A stretch of DNA of 64,000 nt from Afipia sp. (GTDB lineage Bacteria; Pseudomonadota; Alphaproteobacteria; Rhizobiales; Xanthobacteraceae), in assembly GCA_024508675.1 (NCBI GenBank), contig JANINQ010000001.1, positions 371,162 to 435,161 of the forward strand, read 5' to 3'. A program made the translations under genes and the position numbers. Of the stretch, positions 8,572 through 19,018 are shown in pieces. The notes under the pieces were generated by a model, which saw only the letters and a program-made list of their open reading frames with translations, did no database searches and was not told the origin of the DNA. How positions within the stretch are numbered: the stretch's first letter is position 1; each line of letters begins with the position of its first letter.

Positions 8572-9645
8572 ATGAAAACCGGGCTTCCGAACACCATGCT
8601 CTCCGTCGAAACGTCGCCTGTTTCAGTTCAGGACGCGAAACGCCTGTTCTCCGATTGGAAGGCTTTGCCTGCGCTCGTGCTCGCCGTCTCCGGCGGTCCG
8701 GACTCGGTTGCCTTGATGTGGCTGGCTGCGCGCTGGCGAAAGGCCTTGAAAAAGGGTCCGCGTCTGGTGGCTGTGACGGTCGATCACGGTTTGCGCAAGG
8801 AGGCGGCGCGCGAGGCCCGTGACGTCAGGCAGTTTGCGACCGCGCTGGAGATCGAACATCGCACGCTGCGCTGGCGCGGCGACAAGCCGAAAACGGGATT
8901 GCCGTCGGCGGCTCGTGATGCCCGCTACCGTCTGCTCGCACGCGCTGCGAAAAGTTGCGGCGCATCGCACATCCTTACTGCCCACACGCGGGATGATCAG
9001 GCCGAGACGGTCGTCATGAGGCTGTCACGCGGCAGCGGCATCGCCGGTCTCGCAGCCATGGCGCGTCAATCGGATCGCGATGGCGTGGTGCTGGCCCGTC
9101 CGTTTCTGGATGTGCCGAAAGCGCGGCTGGTCGCGACACTCGAAAAAGCCGGAATCGCCTTCGCTGACGATCCGACCAATCACGATCCGCGCTTCACGCG
9201 CCCGCGGCTGCGCGCGCTGATGCCGGTGCTGGCGGCGGAAGGTGCCGATGCCCGCGGTCTGGTCCGCCTTGCGATGCGTCTCGCCCGCGCCAACGAAGCG
9301 CTCGATGTGATGACGGACGGCGCGGAGCGTTATCTGGCCAGCATCGGCGGCGATGCCCCGATGACCGGGTTTGATCTTGCGGCTTTCGCGGCGCTGTCCG
9401 CCGAAATCCGGGTGCGGCTTCTGATGCGCACGATCAATCGTGTCGGCCACGAAGGTCCGGCGGAACTCGGCAAGGTCGAGGCGCTGCTGGAGGCGATCGA
9501 TCAGGCGGTTTCGGGAAATAGGCCGGCGGCTGGCGGAGCCCGCCTGAAGCAGACATTGGCTGGAGCCGTTATCAGCATCGCCAAGGGCCGGATTCAGTTC
9601 GCTCCGGCTCCGCCTAGGAAACGCCAGATGGCTGGGTTGCCTTAA
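8572..9645 (+). CDS. tilS: TilS, tRNA(Ile)-lysidine synthetase
   Basis: 357 residues from ATG 8572 (ATG 8596 is possible). The N-type ATP-pyrophosphatase loop LAVSGGPDSVALMWL (about residues 36-50) is intact. It is followed by VTVDHGLRKEAAREA and ILTAHTRDDQAETVVMRLSRGSG. TilS attaches lysine to C34 of the CAU-anticodon tRNA so that it reads AUA as isoleucine. It is shorter than E. coli TilS (about 430 residues) and appears to lack most of the C-terminal domain, as often in alphaproteobacteria. It lies upstream of ftsH, an order common in bacteria, but a promoter-like sequence intervenes. Confidence 0.93.
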   Translation: MKTGLPNTMLSVETSPVSVQDAKRLFSDWKALPALVLAVSGGPDSVALMWLAARWRKALKKGPRLVAVTVDHGLRKEAAREARDVRQFATALEIEHRTLRWRGDKPKTGLPSAARDARYRLLARAAKSCGASHILTAHTRDDQAETVVMRLSRGSGIAGLAAMARQSDRDGVVLARPFLDVPKARLVATLEKAGIAFADDPTNHDPRFTRPRLRALMPVLAAEGADARGLVRLAMRLARANEALDVMTDGAERYLASIGGDAPMTGFDLAAFAALSAEIRVRLLMRTINRVGHEGPAELGKVEALLEAIDQAVSGNRPAAGGARLKQTLAGAVISIAKGRIQFAPAPPRKRQMAGLP

Positions 9646-9728
9646 CCGTTATTGAAATAGCCCGGCCAAACCGCCCTTATTTCACCCGGAATGGCATTAA
9701 GATGCGTTAAATAGTCCCGAGAGGTTCC

Positions 9729-9760
9729 CTTGGCATTGGGGGGAGCCGCACCTAGATTGG
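9729..9760 (+). promoter_or_regulatory. RpoH (sigma-32)-like promoter of ftsH
   Basis: CTTGG-N17-CCTAGATTGG fits the alphaproteobacterial heat-shock promoter pattern CTTGA-N17/18-CYTATNTNNG with one mismatch in each box. It lies about 90 bases upstream of ftsH, a classic heat-shock gene. Confidence 0.5.
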
Positions 9761-9851
9761 TATGCAACCGGCACCCAATAAAGTGTTGCAGACCCAAAGA
9801 CCTGCTTAAAGAACATCAGGCCGCTATCCGTGCGGTCACGAAGGAAGCCCT

Positions 9852-11768
<1,917 letters not shown>

Positions 11769-11790
11769 GCGGCGCCACGTCGAATATGAA

Positions 11791-11819
11791 AAAGGCCGGT
11801 CTTGGGACCGGCCTTTTTA
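11791..11819 (+). terminator. Rho-independent terminator after ftsH
   Basis: Perfect 11-bp stem AAAGGCCGGTC / GACCGGCCTTT with loop TTGG and T run, 22 bases after the ftsH stop. Confidence 0.93.
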
Positions 11820-11928
11820 TTTGTGTTGTCCGGCCTCCGCGCCTGCCGCATGGATTTCTGCCGGAGACCTCCAGCCGAACATAGGTCGTAGTCGAGCGGC
11901 TTGACGCTCGGTCGCATTCACCGCACGC

Positions 11929-12717
11929 ATGAATTCTCTCGCGGATGAATCGATGACCACCCCTCCGACACCTGATCATTTCCACGCGCCGGCTTACTGG
12001 TCGCGCAATGCCATCATGCCCGGCATCTACGCGATCACGCCGATGCTACCGGGGACCGTTGCGTTCGGCATGGCGTTCGGTGCGCTCTGCGCGCAGAAGA
12101 ATTTCACCCTCACCGAAGTGCAGGTGATGATGGCCTTCGTCTACGGCGGCCTCTCGCAGTTTGTCGCGGTCTCCTCATGGCCGGGCACGCTGACGGTGTC
12201 GTCGATCGCGACACTGGCGCTGCTGACGGCGACTGTGAACATCCGCTTCTCCCTGATGAGCGCCAGCCTACGGCCATGGTTCGGCACGTTGCCGTGGTGG
12301 CAGTCCTATCCGTCGATGCTTCTGGTCACCGACGGCGGCTGGCTCGCCGCCACCCGCTATCGCAATCATGGCGGTGCCGATGCATGGTTCTTCGTCGGCG
12401 GTGGCATCGTGCTTTATGTGCTCTGGTTTCTCTCGTCGGTGCCGGGATATCTGCTCGCGGGCCAATTGAGCGATCCGAAGAAGTACGGTGTCGATCTGGT
12501 GGTGCCGGCGTTTTATGCGGCCATGCTGGTCCCGGCCTGGAAGGGGCCGCGGCGCGCCATTCCATGGGCGGTGTCAGGCATTGTCGCGCTCACGGTTCAT
12601 TGGCTCGTGCCCGGCTGGTGGTTCATCATCGCCGGCGCGGTGTCAGGCGCGATCAGCGCCGGCCTGATGGATGATCCGCCAACTGACAATGCGAAGGCGC
12701 ACGGAGGCGCGGCATGA
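11929..12717 (+). CDS. azlC: AzlC-family branched-chain amino acid exporter, large subunit
   Basis: 262 residues with about seven hydrophobic segments. AzlC landmarks are visible: PGTVAFGMAFGALCAQ, MAFVYGGLSQFVAVS and TATVNIRFSLMSASL. Together with the small AzlD partner it forms an inner-membrane exporter for branched-chain or related amino acids; the substrate here is not provable. ATG 11929 is used; ATG 11953 is an alternative. The stop overlaps the azlD start (ATGA), so the two are co-translated. Confidence 0.88.
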   Translation: MNSLADESMTTPPTPDHFHAPAYWSRNAIMPGIYAITPMLPGTVAFGMAFGALCAQKNFTLTEVQVMMAFVYGGLSQFVAVSSWPGTLTVSSIATLALLTATVNIRFSLMSASLRPWFGTLPWWQSYPSMLLVTDGGWLAATRYRNHGGADAWFFVGGGIVLYVLWFLSSVPGYLLAGQLSDPKKYGVDLVVPAFYAAMLVPAWKGPRRAIPWAVSGIVALTVHWLVPGWWFIIAGAVSGAISAGLMDDPPTDNAKAHGGAA

Positions 12718-13031
12718 GCGAGTTCATGCGCTCCGATGTAATGATCGCTTTCGCGGTGATGACTGCCGTGACGGTTGCCTCGCGTCTCGGCGGCTACTGG
12801 CTGATGGGCTATGTCACCATCACTCCACGCGTGCGCAGAATGCTCGACGCGCTGCCGGGTTCGATCATCGTTGCGGCCTCGCTTCCGGTTGCGGTGAATG
12901 GCGGCGCAGTGGTGCTGTTCGCCATTGGGGCTGCGGTCGCGATCACCATCATCCGGCGCAACGAATTCGTCGCGGTGATCACCGGCATGGCGGTGGCGGC
13001 GCTGGCCCGCGCGCTGGGATTCAGCGGCTGA
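12714..13031 (+). CDS. azlD: AzlD-family transporter small subunit
   Basis: 105 residues with three to four membrane helices, beginning inside the azlC stop. Features typical of AzlD are MTAVTVASRLGGYWLM near the N-terminus and RRMLDALPGSIIVAASLP. It is the obligatory partner of AzlC. The following TetR gene begins 153 bases downstream and could be either a local regulator or unrelated. Confidence 0.88.
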   Translation: MSEFMRSDVMIAFAVMTAVTVASRLGGYWLMGYVTITPRVRRMLDALPGSIIVAASLPVAVNGGAVVLFAIGAAVAITIIRRNEFVAVITGMAVAALARALGFSG

Positions 13032-13184
13032 GCTGTGACGAAGGCGAGGGCCAATTTCCGGAACGCAGCCAGGCCGGAGCAGTGAGATTTTTGCTGCACT
13101 GCGAATTTGAATCGCGACTCACCGAAACGCTTGTCAGCGCTTTTGAACTGGTGTTCACTTCTTTTCGGGAGATAAACGCCGTCA

Positions 13185-13877
13185 ATGGTTTACAGGCGAA
13201 CTCATCAGGTCGTGAAACGCCTTGCGGCGCGCCGCAATGCGATCCTTGCAGCAGCCCGCGACGCGGCTGCTGAAGGCGGAATGGCCGCAGTCCAGATCGC
13301 GCCGGTCGCCACCCGCGCCAATGTCGCGGCGGGCACGGTTTATCGCTATTTCCCCTCGAAAGCCGATCTGATTTCCGAATTGATCGCTGACGTGTCACGG
13401 GCGGAATTGACCGCGATCCGCCGTGCCGCCGATGCCGCGCCGGGACCGTCCTCGGCACTCGCGGCCGCAGTGACGACCATCGCGGTTCATGTGGTGTCGA
13501 ACCGCAAGCTCGCCTGGGGCATCCTGGCCGAGCCGGTCGATGTCGATGTGACCGAATCCCGCGTCGCCAGCCGCCGCGAGATTGCCGCCGAGGTCGAAAC
13601 GCGCATTGAAGCCGCAGTGCGGGCAGGGCATCTGCCGGCGCAGGACATCTCGCTGGCCGCGACCGCGCTGATCGGGGCGCTCCACGAATCCCTTGTCGGC
13701 CCGCTCGCGTCCGCCGACATCGACGATCCGATCAAGCTGCGTGATGCCGTGCAGGCGATCACGCTGTTCGCACTGCGCGCCGTGGGCGTGCTCGATGCCC
13801 GTGCCCGCGGCCTTGTGGTGCAGGCGGTGATGCCGGTGATGCCCGCGCGGCGGGAACTGGGTGCGCTGGTCGGCTAG
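13185..13877 (+). CDS. TetR/AcrR-family transcriptional regulator
   Basis: 230 residues. The N-terminal helix-turn-helix is clear: RRNAILAAARDAAAEGG, then VQIAPVATRANVAAGTVYRYFPSKADLISELI (about residues 18-65). The C-terminal all-alpha ligand domain is specific to no known effector. Its position between azlCD and glcDEF leaves the target open. A weak dyad GAAC-TGGT-GTTC lies just upstream (13145-13156) and could be an operator. Its C-terminal extension is Ala/Val/Met-rich and unremarkable. Confidence 0.88.
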   Translation: MVYRRTHQVVKRLAARRNAILAAARDAAAEGGMAAVQIAPVATRANVAAGTVYRYFPSKADLISELIADVSRAELTAIRRAADAAPGPSSALAAAVTTIAVHVVSNRKLAWGILAEPVDVDVTESRVASRREIAAEVETRIEAAVRAGHLPAQDISLAATALIGALHESLVGPLASADIDDPIKLRDAVQAITLFALRAVGVLDARARGLVVQAVMPVMPARRELGALVG

Positions 13878-13989
13878 ACCGCGCAGCCTCACACCCACCC
13901 GAACGCTTTCAGGACAGGGGAAATGCAGCGAACTCAGATTCGCTATTCCTGTTTGGAACTGTTCAAATAGTGCGTGCTGATATATCAGA

Positions 13990-14022
13990 ACGGCAAGGCG
14001 TGATACGACGCGCCGTTTTTTT
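13990..14022 (+). terminator. Terminator-like hairpin just before glcD
   Basis: ACGGC / GCCGT stem with an inner GCGT / ACGC stem (3-nt AAG bulge), followed by TTTTTTT that runs straight into the glcD ribosome-binding site (GGAG). It may end the TetR transcript. Being within 12 bases of the glcD start, it could also act as an attenuator for glcD. Confidence 0.6.
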
Positions 14023-14033
14023 GGAGTGCGCGT

Positions 14034-15527
14034 ATGTCCATCATGATGCCTGAAGCGGATCAGGCAGTGCTCGCTCGCCGTGACGAGATCGTCGCGGCCT
14101 TGCAGAAAATCGTGCCGGGTGAGGGCGTGATTTCCACCACGCGGGAAATGCAGCCCTACGAATCCGACGCGCTGACCGCCTATCGCCAGCCGCCGATGGT
14201 CGTGGTGCTGCCCGACACCACCGAGCAGGTCTCGCAGGTCCTGAAATATTGCCACGACAACGGCATCAAGGTGGTGCCGCGCGGGTCCGGCACCTCGCTC
14301 TCGGGCGGTTCGCTGCCGCTCAAGGATGGCGTTCTGCTCGGGCTCGGCAAGTTCAAGCGTATCCGCGAGATCGATTTCGAGAACCGCGTGGCGGTGGTCG
14401 AGCCGGGCGTCACCAATCTCGCCATCAGCCAGGCCGTTGCGCACGAGGATTTTTATTACGCGCCCGATCCCTCATCGCAGATCGCCTGTTCGATCGGCGG
14501 CAATATCGGCGAGAATTCCGGTGGCGTGCACAGCCTGAAATACGGCATGACCACCAACAATGTGCTCGGCTGCGAGATCGTGCTGATCACCGGCGAGATC
14601 CTGCGCATCGGCGGCAAGGCGCCCGAGACCGACGGCTACGACATCATGGGCGTCATCACCGGCTCCGAGGGCTTGCTCGGCGTCGTCACCGAAGTGACCG
14701 TTCGTATTCTGAAAAAGCCGGAGACGGCGCGGGCGCTGATGGTCGGCTTCTCGGAAGTCGAGGCAGCGGGGCGTTGCGTGGCCGACATCATCGGCGCAGG
14801 CATCATTCCGGGCGGCATGGAAATGATGGACCGCGATGCGATTCATGCCGCGGAAGCTTTCGTCCACGCCGGTTATCCGCTCGACGTCGAAGCGCTGCTG
14901 ATCATCGAACTCGATGGTCCCAAGGCCGAAGTCGATGAACTGATCGACCGGGTTGAGAAGATCGCGCTCGGCTGCGGCTCGACCTCCTGCCAAATCTCGA
15001 ATTCCGAGCAGGAGCGGCTGCTGTTCTGGGCCGGGCGCAAGGCTGCGTTCCCTGCCGTCGGCCGCATCTCGCCGGATTATCTCTGCATGGACGGTACCAT
15101 TCCGCGCGGTAAGCTGCCGGATGCGCTGGCCGGCATTCGCGACCTTGGCAAGAAGTACGGCCTGCGCTGCGCCAATGTGTTTCACGCCGGTGACGGCAAT
15201 CTTCACCCTCTCATTCTGTACGATGCCAACATCCCCGACGAGATGGACAAGGCGGAAGCCTTCGGCGCCGATATCCTGCGGCTGTGCGTCAAGCTCGGCG
15301 GCGTGCTGACCGGCGAACACGGTGTCGGCGTCGAGAAGCGTGACCTGATGCCGGAAATGTTCAGCGACATCGATCTCGCGCAACAGCAGCGATTGAAATG
15401 CGCGTTCGATACACAGGGACTGCTCAATCCGGGCAAGGTGTTTCCGACCCTGCACCGCTGCGCCGAACTCGGACGTGTCCATGTCCACCACGGCAAGCTG
15501 GCGTTCCCGGATATTCCGCGATTTTGA
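14034..15527 (+). CDS. glcD: Glycolate oxidase FAD subunit GlcD
   Basis: 497 residues, ATG with GGAG upstream. The FAD-binding PCMH domain is visible (PPMVVVLPDTTEQVSQVLKYC, PRGSGTSLSGGSLP, IGGNIGENSGGVHSLKYGMT). The C-terminal FAD-oxidase domain ends with NVFHAGDGNLHPLILYD and LTGEHGVGVEKRDLM. Together with GlcE and GlcF it oxidises glycolate to glyoxylate, passing electrons to the membrane chain. The first of three consecutive glc genes. In autotrophs of this family this handles phosphoglycolate from RuBisCO oxygenation; that role is inferred. Confidence 0.95.
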   Translation: MSIMMPEADQAVLARRDEIVAALQKIVPGEGVISTTREMQPYESDALTAYRQPPMVVVLPDTTEQVSQVLKYCHDNGIKVVPRGSGTSLSGGSLPLKDGVLLGLGKFKRIREIDFENRVAVVEPGVTNLAISQAVAHEDFYYAPDPSSQIACSIGGNIGENSGGVHSLKYGMTTNNVLGCEIVLITGEILRIGGKAPETDGYDIMGVITGSEGLLGVVTEVTVRILKKPETARALMVGFSEVEAAGRCVADIIGAGIIPGGMEMMDRDAIHAAEAFVHAGYPLDVEALLIIELDGPKAEVDELIDRVEKIALGCGSTSCQISNSEQERLLFWAGRKAAFPAVGRISPDYLCMDGTIPRGKLPDALAGIRDLGKKYGLRCANVFHAGDGNLHPLILYDANIPDEMDKAEAFGADILRLCVKLGGVLTGEHGVGVEKRDLMPEMFSDIDLAQQQRLKCAFDTQGLLNPGKVFPTLHRCAELGRVHVHHGKLAFPDIPRF

Positions 15528-15595
15528 GGCTGTGATCCGGCGCGCGCGAGCCGCCCGCCGGATCGGCCGAACATGCAAACAAGACAGGATTTGGC

Positions 15596-16828
15596 GTGGA
15601 TACGTTGAAAGTACGCGACGCGAAGGATGTTGAGGATGCGGTGCGCGCTGCGCTCGTGGCGGAACAGCCGCTTGAGATCATTGGTCATGGCAGCAAGCGT
15701 GCCATTGGCCTGCCGACGGCGACCAATGCGGTGCTCGACCTGTCGGCGCTCAATGCCATTACCTCCTATGAGCCGCATGAGCTGATCGTGACGGTGCAGG
15801 CCGGTGCGCCGATGGCCGACCTGCTGTCGCTGATGGATTCCAAGAACCAGCAGTTCGCCTTCGATCCGATGGACACTTCGGTGCTGCTCGGCACGCCGCG
15901 CGGAGCCGGTACGGTGGGCGGCATGATCGCGGCGGGCCTTGCCGGCCCGCGCCGGATCAAGGCGGGCGGCGCGCGCGACCATCTGCTCGGCGCAAACGCA
16001 GTCTCGGGCTTCGGGGATTCGTTCAAGACCGGCGGCAAGGTGGTGAAGAACGTCACCGGTTACGATCTCTGCAAGCTGCTGGCCGGATCGTGGGGCACGC
16101 TGTCGGTGATGACCGAAGTGACGCTCAAGGTACTGCCCAAGGCGGAAACCGAGCGGACGCTGGTGCTGCGTGGCCTCGACGACGTCACCGCGAACCGGGT
16201 GATGACCACGGCGATCGGGTCGCCTTACGACGTGTCGGGCGTGGCCCACATTCCAGCATCGATCTTCCGCGACACCGGCGACGGCTTGTCCGGTCTCGGG
16301 TCGTCGCAACAGGCGGTGACGCTGATCCGGTTGGAAGGGATCGGCGCCTCGGTGCCGCATCGCGCGGGATCGGTGAGCAGCGCCCTCGCATCGTTCGGAA
16401 CCGCCGAGATGATTGCGGACGAGGCGTCCGCCGCGCTCTGGGCGGCGATTCGCGATGTCACCCCATTCGCGGCATCCGGCCCGCTGGGCGCATGGCCGGT
16501 GTGGCGCATCGTCTGTCCGCCGGCGTCCGGCGGCGCATTCGGTCAGGCGCTGGCGCGCGATACCGGCGGCGATGTGATCTACGACTGGGGCGGCGGATTG
16601 ATCTGGGCGGCGCTGCCGCCTGCGCCCGATGCCCATGCCACGCTGCTGCGGCAGCGTCTCAAACCCATTGGCGGACACGCCACGCTGCTGCGGGGCACCG
16701 ATCAGGTGCGTGCCGCCATCGATGTTTTTCATCCGCAGGAAGCCGGCGTTGCGGCGCTCGGCCAGCGCGTGAAGGCGAGCTTCGATCCCAAACACATTCT
16801 CAATCGCGGCCGGATGGTGCGCACATGA
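15596..16828 (+). CDS. glcE: Glycolate oxidase subunit GlcE
   Basis: 410 residues from GTG 15596 (MDTLKVRDAKDVEDAVRAAL). FAD-binding type-4 domain: EIIGHGSKRAIGLP, ELIVTVQAGAPMADLLSLM, FDPMDTSVLLGTPRGAGTVGGM and TGGKVVKNVTGYDLCKLLAGSWG. GlcE is a shorter paralogue of GlcD that lacks the full catalytic half and is required for the active complex. It lies 68 bases after glcD and 18 bases before glcF. Confidence 0.95.
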   Translation: MDTLKVRDAKDVEDAVRAALVAEQPLEIIGHGSKRAIGLPTATNAVLDLSALNAITSYEPHELIVTVQAGAPMADLLSLMDSKNQQFAFDPMDTSVLLGTPRGAGTVGGMIAAGLAGPRRIKAGGARDHLLGANAVSGFGDSFKTGGKVVKNVTGYDLCKLLAGSWGTLSVMTEVTLKVLPKAETERTLVLRGLDDVTANRVMTTAIGSPYDVSGVAHIPASIFRDTGDGLSGLGSSQQAVTLIRLEGIGASVPHRAGSVSSALASFGTAEMIADEASAALWAAIRDVTPFAASGPLGAWPVWRIVCPPASGGAFGQALARDTGGDVIYDWGGGLIWAALPPAPDAHATLLRQRLKPIGGHATLLRGTDQVRAAIDVFHPQEAGVAALGQRVKASFDPKHILNRGRMVRT

Positions 16829-16846
16829 TCCGGAACCGGTGATCTC

Positions 16847-18214
16847 ATGAAGACCGAATTTTCTCTCGCCCAGCTTGCCGATCCGGACATCCGGGAAGCC
16901 GACAAGATCCTGCGCGCCTGCGTGCATTGCGGGTTCTGCACCGCGACTTGCCCCACCTACGTCCTGCTCGGCGACGAACTCGATAGCCCGCGCGGGCGGA
17001 TTTATCTCATCAAGGACATGCTGGAGAACGACCGCGCCCCGACGCAGGAGGTGGTCAAGCATATCGACCGCTGCCTGTCGTGCCTCGCCTGCATGACCAC
17101 ATGCCCCTCGGGGGTGAACTACATGCACCTCGTCGATCAGGCGCGGGTGAAGGTCGAGGAGGAATATGCACGGCCGCTGTCCGAACGGTTTCTGCGCGGT
17201 GTCCTCGCGCTGGTTCTGCCGCGTCCCGGTCTGTTCCGCATCAGCATGATGGGGGCCCGTCTGGCCCGTCCGTTCGCGGCTTTGTTGCCGGCGTCGCCCA
17301 AGGGCCGCACCACGCCGTCATTCTTCGACCGGCTCCGCGCCATGCTCGCGCTGGCTCCTGGCAAGCTGCCTGTGCCGGGACCCACCGGCGGGACGATCTT
17401 TCCTGCCGAAGGTCCCAGGCGTGGCCGCGTTGCGCTGTTGCAGGGCTGCGCCCAGCAGGTTTTGTCTCCCGGGATCAATCAGGCGGCGATCCGGTTTCTG
17501 ACCCGCAACGGCATCGAGGTCGCACTGGTGTCCGACGAGCAGTGCTGCGGCTCTCTGACCCATCACATGGGCCGCGACAACGACGCCCTGGCGCGGGCGA
17601 AGGCCAACATCGATGTGTGGACAAGGGAGATCGAGAGCAGGGGGCTCGACGCCATTCTCGTGACCACGTCCGGGTGCGGCACGACCATCAAGGACTACGG
17701 TTACATGCTGCGCGAGGACGCTGCCTTTGCAGCAAAAGCCGCGCGTATTTCGGCCCTTGCGAAGGACGTGACCGAATACGTTGCGAGCATCGACATCGCC
17801 TGGCCGAAGGATAAAAGCGATCTCGTCGTCGCGTATCACTCAGCATGTTCGTTGCAGCACGGACAGAAAATCACACAGCTTCCGAAAGAATTGCTTTTCA
17901 AGAGCGGATTCGTGGTGAAAGATGTGCCAGAGAGTCATCTGTGTTGCGGTTCGGCGGGAACGTACAACATCCTCCAGCCCGACATTGCGAAGCGACTGCG
18001 CGAACGGAAGATCGCCAACATCGCATCGACGAAGCCGGACGTTATCTCCGCCGGCAACATCGGTTGCATGGTGCAGATAGGCTCGGTGGAACGTGCCGAT
18101 GGAGCGTCAGTCCCTGTGGTGCATACGATCGAACTGCTCGACTGGGCGACAGGCGGACCTCGGCCGGATTTGTTGACGGGATCAATGAAGGGCTCCCGCG
18201 TCGGGAGTGCTTGA
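16847..18214 (+). CDS. glcF: Glycolate oxidase iron-sulfur subunit GlcF
   Basis: 455 residues. Two 4Fe-4S motifs are intact: CVHCGFCTATC (C25, C28, C31, C35) and CLSCLACMTTC (C76, C79, C82, C86). Two CCG domains follow (CCGSLTHHMG and CCGSAGTYN) that are typical of GlcF/heterodisulfide-reductase relatives. It carries electrons from GlcD/E to the quinone pool. It closes the glcDEF operon, and the H1-like gene follows after 42 bases. Confidence 0.95.
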   Translation: MKTEFSLAQLADPDIREADKILRACVHCGFCTATCPTYVLLGDELDSPRGRIYLIKDMLENDRAPTQEVVKHIDRCLSCLACMTTCPSGVNYMHLVDQARVKVEEEYARPLSERFLRGVLALVLPRPGLFRISMMGARLARPFAALLPASPKGRTTPSFFDRLRAMLALAPGKLPVPGPTGGTIFPAEGPRRGRVALLQGCAQQVLSPGINQAAIRFLTRNGIEVALVSDEQCCGSLTHHMGRDNDALARAKANIDVWTREIESRGLDAILVTTSGCGTTIKDYGYMLREDAAFAAKAARISALAKDVTEYVASIDIAWPKDKSDLVVAYHSACSLQHGQKITQLPKELLFKSGFVVKDVPESHLCCGSAGTYNILQPDIAKRLRERKIANIASTKPDVISAGNIGCMVQIGSVERADGASVPVVHTIELLDWATGGPRPDLLTGSMKGSRVGSA

Positions 18215-18256
18215 GCGCCGGTTCAGCGTCTGACTGGCGGTAACAGGAGGACCACA

Positions 18257-18619
18257 ATGGCTAAGGCGAAGAAGAAGAAATCGAAGGCCAAGAAGGCGAA
18301 GAAGCTGGTAGCGAAGAAGGCTGCCAGGAAGGCTTCCAAGAAAACATCCAAGAAGGCCGCGAAGAAGTCCGCGAAAAAATCAGCCAAGAAGTCAGCGAAG
18401 AAGGCCGTGAAAAAATCGGCCAAGAAGGCTGCGAAGAAGTCCGCCAAAAAGGCCGCTCCGAAAAAAGCCGCCGCTCCGAAGAAGGCCGCGAAGAAGCGGG
18501 CTGCGAAGCCGGCTCCCGCCCCGGCGCCAGAGCCGGCTCCCGCCGTCGAGTCGAGCTGGTCGAGCCCGGCTCCGGTCTCGGCTCCAAGCTGGGGCTCCGG
18601 CGACGAGAACAACACCTGA
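18257..18619 (+). CDS. Histone H1-like Lys/Ala-rich protein
   Basis: 120 residues with a strong ribosome-binding site (AGGAGG, eight bases before ATG). Residues 2-85 are almost only Lys, Ala and Ser in tandem KKSAKKSAKKS-type repeats, with PKKAAAPKKAAKK at the end. The tail is Pro/Ala/Ser-rich and acidic (GSGDENNT). The composition resembles the C-terminal tail of eukaryotic H1 and bacterial H1-like nucleoid proteins (AlgP/HU-tail type), so non-specific DNA or RNA binding is likely. No folded domain is visible. The tandem repeats make copy-number change between strains likely. It may be co-transcribed with glcF, which would be coincidental in function. Confidence 0.85.
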   Translation: MAKAKKKKSKAKKAKKLVAKKAARKASKKTSKKAAKKSAKKSAKKSAKKAVKKSAKKAAKKSAKKAAPKKAAAPKKAAKKRAAKPAPAPAPEPAPAVESSWSSPAPVSAPSWGSGDENNT

Positions 18620-19018
18620 GCCTTGGAAGCCTGCTTTGGCAGGCTGGCCAAACCCTCCTGCAGAGCCGCCGCATTGCTGCGGCTCTTGCCGTTTGGGGAC
18701 GAATCAGGCCGGGCGCTTCCGCGGGCCGTTGGCAAATGGCTTGCAGGGCTGTGGAGCGGGCTCGGGATCTGCGTTGTATTGCGCGCGAGGCGCTGATTGG
18801 GGCCGAAATTTGTTGTCCGAATGCAACACTATGACACAACCGTATTTAGATCGCTTCAAACGCCTAAAAAGGCGGCAATTGCTTGGGTTTTTTGCTTCTC
18901 CGTTTCGGGTTTGGCCAGCACTGTGGGGACACCAAATTGAATTCCACGCAGTCGATTAACGCTTGTCACTCAGACCTTCGGCAATCGGACTGGATTTTTA
19001 ACGATGATGGGGATCGTC
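18620..19018. other. Intergenic region, H1-like gene to porin
   Basis: About 400 bases without a convincing gene. It holds two hairpins: AGCCTGC-TTTG-GCAGGCT near 18628-18645, and AGAGCCGC / GCGGCTCT at 18662-18686. Neither has a good T run. The last 150 bases are clearly more A/T-rich than the surroundings and should contain the porin promoter and leader. The ORF 18636-18959 has no family features and is judged spurious. Confidence 0.6.
18662..18686 (+). terminator. Possible terminator after the H1-like gene
   Basis: Perfect 8-bp stem AGAGCCGC / GCGGCTCT with a 9-base loop, followed by TTGCCGTTT. The T run is poor, so it is only a possible terminator. Confidence 0.4.

Noticed and set aside
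9703-9716. TTAA-N6-TTAA upstream of ftsH as a CtrA site
   Set aside because: The spacer is six bases; the CtrA consensus needs seven, so it was not called.
15203-17128. 641-residue minus-strand ORF across glcD, glcE and glcF
   Set aside because: Antisense shadow of three recognised genes; composition (His/Arg-rich) is typical of reverse frames in GC-rich coding DNA.
18628-18645. AGCCTGC-TTTG-GCAGGCT hairpin as the terminator of the H1-like gene
   Set aside because: Stem is good but followed by GGCCAAACC, not by T residues.
18636-18959. 107-residue ORF between the H1-like gene and the porin
   Set aside because: No ribosome-binding site, no homologous features, overlaps two hairpins and the A/T-rich promoter region.
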